From: Candidatus Gottesmanbacteria bacterium CG_4_10_14_0_8_um_filter_37_24
Lineage (GTDB): Bacteria; Patescibacteriota; Microgenomatia; 2-02-FULL-39-11
Direction of reading: 5' to 3'
DNA: 9,596 nt
Assembly (NCBI GenBank): GCA_002785215.1
Contig: PFMK01000114.1
Coordinates: 1,308 to 10,903 of the forward strand
Under the pieces are notes generated by a model that searched no databases, was not told the origin of the DNA, and saw nothing but the letters and a program-made list of their open reading frames with translations. Below, one piece after another: positions 1 to 5,768 of this stretch. How positions within the stretch are numbered: position 1 is the stretch's first letter; each line of letters starts with the position of its first letter. The translations under genes and the position numbers were made by a program.

Positions 1-924
1 AACATTTCGACTCAGAAGCCTCATACTGGCGATACTGTGAGCAGAAAGGTTAAATCTATCCCTTACTGCACGACTACGCCTTGAGTGGATAATCTTCTAC
101 TATACAGTTGGCAAGAAGAACGGTACTGTTACAGCCAGACACTTTGGTATTGCCAGACAGATATTTATCAAGTGGAAAAGGAGGTTTAAGGAAAACGATG
201 TTTCCTCGCTGGAAGACAGATCCAGATCTCCAAAAAACAAAAGAGTTTGGACTGTTACCGGTAAAGAGGAAAACAATGTCATTTTTGTCAGAAAGAAGCA
301 TATGAAATGGGGTAAGGATAAATTACAAAGACAATACAAGAAAGAATATGGTGAATATATTTCCACCAACAAAATCCAGAAAGTGATCAATAAATACAAT
401 CTCTATCCTGATCCAATAGATCACAAAAAGAAGCTAAAAAGACGGATAAAAAGAAGAAACAAAACATATATCCACACCTTTGAGAGAAAGCATGAATTAG
501 GATTTCTCTGGCATACAGACGCCATTATTACCTGGTGGTATGGAACAAGACGGATAATCTTTACAGCAATTGAGGAGATTACTAAAATTGCTTACGCCAG
601 AGTATACACAACCAATTCTTCCCAGAATGCCGAAGACTTTTTAGAGAGATTAATCTATCTTGCGAATGGACAAGTTAAAAATATTCACCATGACAACGGT
701 AGTGAATTCTATGGACAGTTTGAACAGGCCTGTAATGAACTTGGTATCCAGCAAGTTTTCTCCAGAGCCAGAACCCCCAAAGATAATCCTGCTCTTGAGA
801 GATTTAACTGGACTGTACAGGATGAGTGGCTGTCCATGTCTTATTATGGATTAGATGACATTCCGCTTGCCAACAATGATCTTACTGATTGGCTGGTTGA
901 GTACAATAACGAGAGACCACACCA

Positions 925-929
925 GAGTC
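925..929. repeat. Left target-site duplication GAGTC
   Basis: GAGTC directly precedes the left inverted repeat and is repeated at 2233-2237 directly after the right one. Fusing the flanks over one copy restores the interrupted reading frame, which confirms it as the 5-bp target duplication. Confidence 0.9.
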
Positions 930-997
930 CGTCTTGCATCACAATAAAATCCTCTTAAACGAGGATTCGTTGCATCAGCGTAATTCCTCCTAAACGA
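930..997 (+). repeat. Left IS end: terminal inverted repeat plus two subterminal motifs
   Basis: The terminal repeat is 930-942. TTGCATCA occurs at 934-941 and again at 970-977. Each copy is followed after 7-8 bases by TCCTCYTAAACGA (950-962 and 985-997), so the unit repeats with a period of about 36 bp. These are likely transposase binding sites. A perfect 7-bp hairpin, AATCCTC/GAGGATT with a 6-base loop, occupies 948-967. Confidence 0.75.
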
Positions 998-999
998 TT

Positions 1000-2130
1000 T
1001 TATCTTTTCGATGCCTTTCTCCCAAGACCTGTTATCTCCAACAAAAGTCTTTTAGGATTAAGTTTTTTGTATCGTTCTCTTAAGTTCTGTTTTGTTTCTT
1101 TTGGTATATCTTTACGTTTCAAAACTCTCTGATATGCTATTAATGCTTTATCATATTTCCTCGTTACCTTTGCTCCATCTCGTATCTTTGTTTTCAACCT
1201 CATGACAGGCTGGAAAAAGTTCTGGTAATCAGAAAGCAATTCATAGAGCCTGCTTACTAATTTCAGCTGTTCTTCCGTATCCATTCTTTGATACCCAACA
1301 AACCTTCTCACGACAGAATAGTTTTGCTGCTCAATATATGCCTGGTCATTTTTGATTGCTTCTCTGGCTCTTGTATAGGTGATATGATTTTTATCGCAAT
1401 ATCGGAGTAGGTGGTAATTCACAAATTCTCCACCTGAGTCAAAATCGATACCAAGTAATGGGAAGGGCAGCCTTCCCTTAATGGTATCAAGCGCTGCAAT
1501 AGTTCTGTATTCACCTCTTCCTAAATGAGCACAGCATTCATTCCATCCGGTCGCAACATCAACAAGATCAAGCGTGTAAATGTATTCCCCGTTCAAGCTA
1601 CTCCCGCAATGATGAACAGAATCAATCTCCACAAAACCAGGCTTTGCATTATCCCAATCAGCCCAGGTTTTAATGGGTATCTGATGTTTGAGGAGTGATC
1701 CTGGTTTTGTTCGTGATCTGCCTTTTATGTTGATTCGCTTTCTGTCATGTGTGAGTAATCGGTCAATTGTTGCTGGTGAAATCTGTAACAACAGTTTTCT
1801 TTCTTCGGGAGTAACTACCAGCTCTTTATGTCTTCGTAATGCTGCAATTAAACTTGACAGCAATGGTTTTAGCCGTTTTCCACAAGCATAGTTAGAAACT
1901 GCCCACAATGTTCGTAGTGATTTAATAATTCGGACATACTGTGATTGCTGTATGCGTTTCTTTCTTTTTCTCGCCTCTGGAGGATTTGACAAAATTTCCA
2001 TTAAATGTTTTCTGGAATATCCTATTGTTCTGCAAAGACGATTTAATAGATGAGATTTTTCATTCTTTCCTGCATGCCTGTACTGTTTTGAAAATGCCCG
2101 AACTACAGCATGCATCTCTTTCTTTGTCAT
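1000..2130 (-). CDS. DDE integrase-core transposase of the nested IS
   Basis: The protein has 376 residues and catalyses transposition of the 930-2232 element. An N-terminal segment of about 130 residues is basic and probably binds the IS ends (NRLCRTIGYSRKHLMEIL looks like a helix-turn-helix). The catalytic RNase H-like core follows with FVEIDSVHH (first D), GIDFDSGGEF (second D) and AYIEQQN (E). There are 35 residues between the second D and the E, the classical DD(35)E spacing. The C-terminal 100 residues are highly basic and end KRLLLEITGLGRKASKR. I chose ATG at 2128-2130 because a strong AGGAGG lies eight bases upstream; an in-frame GTG at 2137-2139 would sit almost on that ribosome site. 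The strong Shine-Dalgarno sequence contrasts with the chromosomal genes in this window. No disabling change is seen, so the enzyme is probably active. Confidence 0.9.
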   Translation of the reverse strand: MTKKEMHAVVRAFSKQYRHAGKNEKSHLLNRLCRTIGYSRKHLMEILSNPPEARKRKKRIQQSQYVRIIKSLRTLWAVSNYACGKRLKPLLSSLIAALRRHKELVVTPEERKLLLQISPATIDRLLTHDRKRINIKGRSRTKPGSLLKHQIPIKTWADWDNAKPGFVEIDSVHHCGSSLNGEYIYTLDLVDVATGWNECCAHLGRGEYRTIAALDTIKGRLPFPLLGIDFDSGGEFVNYHLLRYCDKNHITYTRAREAIKNDQAYIEQQNYSVVRRFVGYQRMDTEEQLKLVSRLYELLSDYQNFFQPVMRLKTKIRDGAKVTRKYDKALIAYQRVLKRKDIPKETKQNLRERYKKLNPKRLLLEITGLGRKASKR

Positions 2131-2170
2131 AAAATTCACCTCCTACCGGACAGAAGTATTTATCAATTTT

Positions 2171-2232
2171 CAGGAGGATTTTAATTTGATGCAATGAATA
2201 GCTTTCAGGAGGAAATTACGTGATGCAAATCG
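2171..2232 (-). repeat. Right IS end: terminal inverted repeat plus two subterminal motifs
   Basis: Read on the - strand, this end carries TTGCATCA at 2228-2221 and 2194-2187, each followed by TCCTCCTGAAA. It is the mirror image of the left end, with a period of about 34 bp. On the + strand each unit reads AGGAGGA, then 9-11 bases, then ATG. Confidence 0.75.
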
Positions 2233-2237
2233 GAGTC
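2233..2237. repeat. Right target-site duplication GAGTC
   Basis: This is the second copy of the 5-bp duplication flanking the nested IS. It is immediately followed by TTGATTATCTG, the resumed coding sequence of the outer transposase. Confidence 0.9.
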
Positions 2238-2324
2238 TTGATTATCTGACGCCAATTGAGTATGCTGTCAAAACCTTTGAAGTGTCACCTATGTGGGCGT
2301 CGAGCACAAGATGTTGCGACAGTA

Positions 2325-2333
2325 TGTTATAAT
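2325..2333 (+). promoter_or_regulatory. Extended -10 promoter at the outer IS end
   Basis: TGTTATAAT is a perfect TG-extended -10 element and overlaps the last codons of the outer transposase. It lies 10 bases before the ATG at 2344. No convincing -35 hexamer is seen at 16-18 bases, which extended -10 promoters tolerate. Transcription would begin within a few bases of the ATG. Confidence 0.45.
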
Positions 2334-2343
2334 ATTCATTATT

Positions 2344-2811
2344 ATGCCTAACGAAGCGCCTGGAGGAGTTCTAACCAATAGAATTCAGGATGTTCTTTCT
2401 GCATACCCATCATCGGGAGCAAGGATAGTAGAACCATCACAAAGTCCATTAATTCAAGTTCCTGGGGTGCAAATAGGTCTTCCGTTATCTGATCTTCCAG
2501 TTGGAGCAAGAGTGATGTTATTAAATTTTGACTTTGGGTCATTTACCCCAGCAGATATTCAGCTACCATATAGACTACAGGTTGCAATGTATGCTGAAGT
2601 AACTGGTAGAGGATCTGGAACTGATATGATAACAATGGTGCCTTTGACTAACCCATGGGAACTATATAAACGAGAAAGAGGAGAATTTGGATTAAAGTCA
2701 AGAGCCTTATGTGTGGGTGATGCAGAAAGTCCAGCGATATTAGAATTACCATCTGGTTTTAGACGAACGGTTATGTTTCAAGGTGATTCTCCTTCTCCTC
2801 GAACTTCATAA
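2344..2811 (+). CDS. Hypothetical protein, 155 residues
   Basis: I do not recognise this family. The reading frame could begin at 2293, but that part overlaps the outer transposase tail in another frame, so I prefer ATG at 2344 (MPNEAPGG). No Shine-Dalgarno sequence precedes either start, while a TATAAT box lies 10 bases before 2344. The protein has no signal peptide, no membrane helix and no recognisable catalytic motif. It mixes Pro/Gly-rich and beta-prone stretches (LPVGARVMLLNFDFGSF, YRLQVAMYAEV) with a central polar part containing NPWELYKRERGEF, and ends in SPSPRTS. Composition is like real coding sequence. The opposite-strand frame at 2348-2542 lacks these qualities. The outer IS inserted directly upstream, so the original 5' region or even the true N-terminus may have been removed. 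Confidence 0.55.
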   Translation: MPNEAPGGVLTNRIQDVLSAYPSSGARIVEPSQSPLIQVPGVQIGLPLSDLPVGARVMLLNFDFGSFTPADIQLPYRLQVAMYAEVTGRGSGTDMITMVPLTNPWELYKRERGEFGLKSRALCVGDAESPAILELPSGFRRTVMFQGDSPSPRTS

Positions 2812-2937
2812 CGACCAAGATTAAGGTGACGTTTCACTTTTAGCCTCAGTATTACTAACTCAGTATTATAGTTTTCAAAATCCACATATCAAGTCAAAAT
2901 GAATCGGCGGCTCTCAGTGAATTTGAATTTTGCCTTT

Positions 2938-2999
2938 GCAGCGCTGTCTGCAGAGGCGCCCTACGACTTCGCTCAGGGTAAATGCGCAGCCAGCGCTGC
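2938..2999. repeat. GC-rich REP-like palindrome
   Basis: The outer arms GCAGCGCTGTCTGC (2938-2951) and GCAGCCAGCGCTGC (2986-2999) pair at 13 of 14 positions. An inner pair, CCCT/AGGG, encloses ACGACTTCGCTC. The inner core resembles the CCTGAGCGAAGTCG-type palindrome scattered through many bacterial genomes. The GC content is far above the surroundings. It occupies most of the gene-free stretch 2812-3025, where I see nothing else. Confidence 0.7.
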
Positions 3000-3025
3000 C
3001 CCTACCAATTCTTCGATTTCACTTT

Positions 3026-3101
3026 TGGTGAGCCGCCTGAGAATCGAACTCAGAACCTACTCCTTAAGAGGGAGTTGCTCTACCAGTTGAGCTAGCGGCC
3101 C
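3026..3101 (-). tRNA. tRNA-Lys (anticodon CTT), CCA encoded
   Basis: The full cloverleaf is visible: acceptor GGGCCGC/GCGGCTC (one G-U pair), D arm GCTC/GAGC, anticodon stem ACTCC/GGAGT with loop CTCTTAA, and T arm CTGAG/CTCAG with TTCGATT. The anticodon CTT reads AAG. The discriminator is A (3029) and the CCA tail is encoded (3026-3028). A GC-rich palindrome overlaps its 5' end. Confidence 0.95.
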
Positions 3102-3148
3102 GCCCGCAACGCCTGAGTAAGCTCATGCTTGCGATGGCGGGCGTGGCC
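3097..3148. repeat. Palindrome overlapping the 5' end of tRNA-Lys
   Basis: GGCC plus CGCCCGC (3097-3107) pairs with GCGGGCG plus GGCC (3137-3143 and 3145-3148), an 11-bp stem with a single bulged T. The loop holds a smaller AAGC/GCTT hairpin. The arm nearest the tRNA includes the first five bases of its acceptor stem, so a primary transcript could fold this way instead of into the tRNA. Confidence 0.7.
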
Positions 3149-3185
3149 CGTTCACCATAATCAAGCTATAGCTTCTTGGTGTTGC

Positions 3186-3422
3186 TTATATTCTGCTTTT
3201 TAAAAATCTTCTACCAAATCCTGTTTTAAAATATTTCTCTCTTTTTATAGCTCTTTTTTTAGATAAACAGGCCTCATAATAAACCAATTCTAATGGTTTT
3301 CTGAACTTAGTTGCTTCTGCCAATCCGATGTTATGGTCAGTTAGTCTCTTCTTCAAATCATTGGTATAACCTACATATAATTTACTATCTACTTTACTTC
3401 TTAACACATATGTATAATACAT
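3186..3422 (-). CDS. Small GIY-YIG endonuclease-like protein
   Basis: This 78-residue protein is a single stand-alone GIY-YIG domain. YTYVLRS near residues 3-9 stands for GIY and YVGYT near 16-20 for YIG. The catalytic Arg lies in DLKKRLTDHN (about 22-31) and a candidate metal-binding Glu in AIKREKYFK (about 58-66). The length is normal for this small family, which is abundant in CPR genomes and whose physiological role is unknown. It is the second gene of a tandem pair, 32 bases downstream of the next GIY-YIG gene. A purine-rich GGGG stretch sits about 6 bases before the ATG and may serve as a Shine-Dalgarno sequence. It could be a DNA repair nuclease or a domesticated mobile nuclease; the sequence cannot decide. 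Confidence 0.85.
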   Translation of the reverse strand: MYYTYVLRSKVDSKLYVGYTNDLKKRLTDHNIGLAEATKFRKPLELVYYEACLSKKRAIKREKYFKTGFGRRFLKSRI

Positions 3423-3454
3423 AATTTCCCCGGAAATCTCGAAGAATATCTTTA

Positions 3455-3703
3455 TTATTGCAATATCAGTTTTATTTTATTTTCTCTATCCCATTTTTTA
3501 ATTTCTATTTCTCTTTTTCTTGCTTGGGATAAAGTGTTATATTCTTCGTTATAGACTATTTTAATAGGACGTTTATTTCTTAACGATTTTGCACCAAGTT
3601 TATTATCTGAATTGTGTTCATTTTCTCTTCTTTTTAAATTCGTTGTAATACCTGTATATATTGATTTATCATTACAGATTGCTAAATATAAAAACCAAAT
3701 CAT
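3455..3703 (-). CDS. Second small GIY-YIG endonuclease-like protein
   Basis: This 82-residue single-domain protein is clearly different in sequence from its neighbour. WFLYLAICNDKSIYTGIT (residues 3-20) covers the two tyrosine motifs, with TG in place of IG. NLKRRENEHN holds the catalytic Arg. GAKSLRNKRPIKIVY and ARKREIEIKKW are typical of the UPF0213/YhbQ-like branch, the latter carrying the expected Glu. No Shine-Dalgarno sequence is present; a TATAAG -10-like box lies 8 bases before the ATG. It probably heads a two-gene transcript with the gene at 3186-3422. Function is unknown beyond the likely nuclease fold. Confidence 0.87.
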   Translation of the reverse strand: MIWFLYLAICNDKSIYTGITTNLKRRENEHNSDNKLGAKSLRNKRPIKIVYNEEYNTLSQARKREIEIKKWDRENKIKLILQ

Positions 3704-3711
3704 TTGATGAT

Positions 3712-3717
3712 CTTATA
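3712..3717 (-). promoter_or_regulatory. -10-like box before the GIY-YIG pair
   Basis: TATAAG lies 8 bases upstream of the ATG at 3701-3703. A transcript starting at the usual distance would have almost no leader. No good -35 is visible. Confidence 0.35.
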
Positions 3718-3786
3718 ATGCTTTTATCTAGAAAGTTATCATGTAATTCTATTTGCGTTTACGCTGTAAATTCAAAATATTTATAG

Positions 3787-3858
3787 CGCCTCTGGAGGGA
3801 ATTGAACCCCCATTGCTGGTTCCGAAGACCAGTGCTTTATCCATTAAGCTACAGAGGC
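3787..3858 (-). tRNA. tRNA-Arg (anticodon TCG), no encoded CCA
   Basis: The acceptor GCCTCTG/CAGAGGC is perfect, the D arm is GCTT/AAGC, the anticodon stem CTGGT/ACCAG carries loop CTTCGGA, and the T arm is GGGGG/CCCTC with TTCAATT. Anticodon TCG reads CGA. The discriminator is G, and the next bases are CTA, so CCA must be added enzymatically. The variable region is only four bases. Confidence 0.95.
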
Positions 3859-3873
3859 AATGTTATTTTCCAA

Positions 3874-3882
3874 ATTATAACA
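3874..3882 (-). promoter_or_regulatory. Extended -10 promoter for tRNA-Arg
   Basis: TGTTATAAT on the - strand is a perfect TG-extended -10. Transcription would start about eight bases before the mature tRNA 5' end. A -35 is not obvious. It lies back to back with the lepA promoter. Confidence 0.55.
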
Positions 3883-3909
3883 TCTATCACTTTTGGATGC
3901 TATTATATA

Positions 3910-3937
3910 TGGTCAAAGGATGATTATGATCTATAAT
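3910..3937 (+). promoter_or_regulatory. lepA promoter, probably leaderless
   Basis: TATAAT at 3932-3937 is preceded at 16 bases by TGGTCA (3910-3915, four of six matches to TTGACA). Only six bases separate the -10 from the ATG at 3944, so the expected start point is at or next to the A of the start codon. Confidence 0.5.
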
Positions 3938-3943
3938 ACACAT

Positions 3944-5767
3944 ATGGATAACCAAAAGTTTATCAGGAATTTTGCTATTGTAGCTCATATTGATCACGGA
4001 AAATCTACTCTGGCAGATAGACTTCTTGAAATAACGGGGACAATTGATCCGAGATTTATGAAAGATCAGGTACTGGATAGTAATCCTATCGAAAGGGAAA
4101 GAGGAATTACCATCAAACTTGCTCCAGTCCGCATGAATTATACCCTCGAAAATCAGAAATATATACTCAATCTTATAGATACGCCTGGTCATGTGGATTT
4201 TTCGTATGAAGTGTCCCGATCTCTTTCAGCTTGTGAAGGAATTTTGCTGGTTGTGGATGCTACTCAAAATATTCAGGCGCAAACAATAGCACATATGCAG
4301 CTTATTAAAAGCAAAAAGTTAAAAGTAATCCCGATTATTAATAAAATCGATCTGCCAACTGCTAAAATTCAGGAGGTAAGAAACTCTCTATCTGAAATGT
4401 TTGGTTTCAATTCTGAAGAAATGATAGAAATATCGGCAAAAAAGGGTATTAACATACAAAAAGTCCTTGAGCTTGTTATTTCCCAAATTCCTCCGCCTCA
4501 AGGAGATCTCCAAGCTTCTCTTAAGGCCCTTGTATTTTCTTCAAAATTCGATCCCCATAAAGGGGTAATAGTATATGTACGTCTGAATGAAGGTAAGTTA
4601 TCAATGGAAGATTTTCATCTGGCAAAGAACAAAAATTCTGAGAATAGCTTGAAATTCTTTGCTTCCGGAACCACATTCACACCTTTGGATATAGGTATTT
4701 TTATACCCGAGATGAAGTCATTATCCGAGTTAAGATGCGGTGAGGTAGGATATGTCGCAACAGGATTAAAGGATTTAAGCCTGGCAAGAGTCGGTGATAC
4801 TTTGTATTTTTCAAATACTCAAATTGATCCTCTCCCCGGATATAAAGAACCAAAATCTATGGTCTTCTTATGCCTGTTTCCTACTGATAATAATGACTAT
4901 TTACTGTTAAGACAATCTCTTGACAAGCTGCATCTTTCGGACAGTTCATTTACCTATACTCCCTATTCTTCTACTGCATTAGGTAAGGGATATCTATGCG
5001 GCTTTCTAGGCCTACTGCACGCAGAGGTGTTGAGTGAACGGTTAAAGAAGGAATTTGATTTAAATATAATAGTAACCGTACCTACCGTAGAATATAAAAT
5101 AATCCTAAAAAATGGTAAAAAAATTACGGTAAAAACCGCAGATGATTATCCTGATCCATCATTGCTACAATCAGTTAAAGAACCGGTTATGTATGTCACG
5201 ATATACACCCCAAAAGATACTGTTGGTACCGTAATGCAGTTATGCCAGAATAAAAGAGCCGAACTCGTCAATTTGGAATATATTTCTTCTCAGGCAAAAT
5301 TTGAATATGTCATTCCCCTATCGGAAATGATAGTCGATTTTTTTGACATGCTGAAATCAAAAACATCAGGATATGCTAGTTTAGACTACGAATTATATGA
5401 GTATAGGACAGTGGAAGTGGTTAAAGTCGATATACTGATTAACAAAAAAGAAATAGATGCATTTTCACAAATTGTGGTAAAAGATAAGGCTCAATTTATT
5501 GCTGAAAAGACAGTCGAAAGATTAAAAAATCTGATTCCAAGACATCAATTTCAGGTTCCGATACAAGCAGTTATAGGAGGGAAAATTATTTCCAGGGCTG
5601 ATGTGAAATCCTTTCGAAAAGACGTCACCCAAAAATTGTATGGTGGAGACCAAACCAGAAAAGATAAATTACTTGAAGCTCAAAGGAAAGGAAAGAAGCG
5701 TCTAAGACAATTCGGTAAGGTAGAAATTCCCCAGGAGGTTTTTCTTGAACTGTATAAGCAAAAATAA
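3944..5767 (+). CDS. lepA: Elongation factor 4 (LepA), ribosome-associated GTPase
   Basis: LepA is a translational GTPase that binds stalled or mistranslocated ribosomes and can back-translocate tRNAs. It acts in the cytosol. All G motifs are present, numbered from ATG 3944: AHIDHGKST (14-22), RGITIK (53-58), DTPGH with the catalytic His (79-83), NKID (133-136) and SAK (164-166). The EF-G-like domains follow, then the LepA-specific C-terminal domain ending KRLRQFGKVEIPQEVFLEL, the family signature. The length of 607 residues is close to the usual 600. The frame opens at ATG 3893, but family N-termini begin a few residues before IRNFAIVAHIDHGK, which supports 3944 (MDNQKF). No Shine-Dalgarno sequence precedes it; a TATAAT box six bases upstream suggests a leaderless mRNA. 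Its stop is one base from the stop of the convergent membrane-protein gene. Confidence 0.97.
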   Translation: MDNQKFIRNFAIVAHIDHGKSTLADRLLEITGTIDPRFMKDQVLDSNPIERERGITIKLAPVRMNYTLENQKYILNLIDTPGHVDFSYEVSRSLSACEGILLVVDATQNIQAQTIAHMQLIKSKKLKVIPIINKIDLPTAKIQEVRNSLSEMFGFNSEEMIEISAKKGINIQKVLELVISQIPPPQGDLQASLKALVFSSKFDPHKGVIVYVRLNEGKLSMEDFHLAKNKNSENSLKFFASGTTFTPLDIGIFIPEMKSLSELRCGEVGYVATGLKDLSLARVGDTLYFSNTQIDPLPGYKEPKSMVFLCLFPTDNNDYLLLRQSLDKLHLSDSSFTYTPYSSTALGKGYLCGFLGLLHAEVLSERLKKEFDLNIIVTVPTVEYKIILKNGKKITVKTADDYPDPSLLQSVKEPVMYVTIYTPKDTVGTVMQLCQNKRAELVNLEYISSQAKFEYVIPLSEMIVDFFDMLKSKTSGYASLDYELYEYRTVEVVKVDILINKKEIDAFSQIVVKDKAQFIAEKTVERLKNLIPRHQFQVPIQAVIGGKIISRADVKSFRKDVTQKLYGGDQTRKDKLLEAQRKGKKRLRQFGKVEIPQEVFLELYKQK

Positions 5768-5768
5768 A

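Larger units (their letters stand above)
930..2232 (-). mobile_element. Complete 1303-bp insertion sequence nested in the outer transposase gene
   Basis: The element is bounded by the 5-bp direct repeat GAGTC at 925-929 and 2233-2237. It has 13-bp terminal inverted repeats: CGTCTTGCATCAC at the left and, read inward, CGATTTGCATCAC at the right, matching at 11 of 13 positions. It carries one transposase gene on the - strand that fills most of its length. Excising the IS and one repeat copy restores the host frame as CAC CAG AGT CTT GAT TAT, so the boundaries are fixed to the base. Family assignment is uncertain. The transposase looks like the integrase-core proteins often grouped under ISNCY. 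The intact gene, ends and target duplication suggest a fairly recent insertion. Confidence 0.92.
1..2332 (+). pseudogene. Outer IS transposase (integrase-core DDE), frameshifted and split by a nested IS
   Basis: This is a cut-and-paste or copy-in transposase gene that enters from the left edge. The main frame is open from about 41 to 958. It encodes a helix-turn-helix region (TARHFGIARQIFIKWKRRF, near 134-190) and then an rve-type catalytic core. The acidic triad is visible as HTDAII (about 512-529), HHDNGSEF (about 689-712) and NPALERF (about 785-805), with 34 residues between the second D and the E. The frame continues after the inserted IS at 2237-2332 (SLDYLTPIEYAVKTFEVSPMW, then a short tail to TAA), which matches the usual C-terminus after RPHQ in this family. 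Two lesions are seen. The N-terminal piece (GDTVSRKVKSIPY) lies in another frame at 1-82 and joins the main frame only by a shift near 62-80. The 930-2232 insertion adds a premature stop at 956-958. The family resembles IS3/IS481-like transposases common in CPR genomes. The catalytic residues survive, but the gene is probably dead. Confidence 0.85.

Noticed and set aside
108..305. 65-residue frame at the left, + strand
   Set aside because: It is an out-of-frame shadow of the transposase helix-turn-helix region; the family-like reading is the frame starting before 62.
925..1000. Direct and inverted repeats that could suggest a CRISPR-like array
   Set aside because: There are only two units per end, arranged symmetrically at IS termini; they are transposase-site repeats, not spacers and repeats.
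2820..2845. Possible terminator after the hypothetical gene
   Set aside because: Only a 4-bp GTGA/TCAC stem with a short T stretch is present, too weak to call.
2899..3090. 63-residue frame on the + strand
   Set aside because: It is translated palindrome plus antisense tRNA-Lys (RLRIELRTYSLRGSCSTS), a common false gene.
3893..3943. Alternative upstream start of lepA at 3893
   Set aside because: It adds 17 residues not found in the family and would place the TATAAT box inside the gene; no ribosome site supports it.
3887..4192. 101-residue frame on the - strand
   Set aside because: It is antisense to the conserved GTPase domain of lepA.
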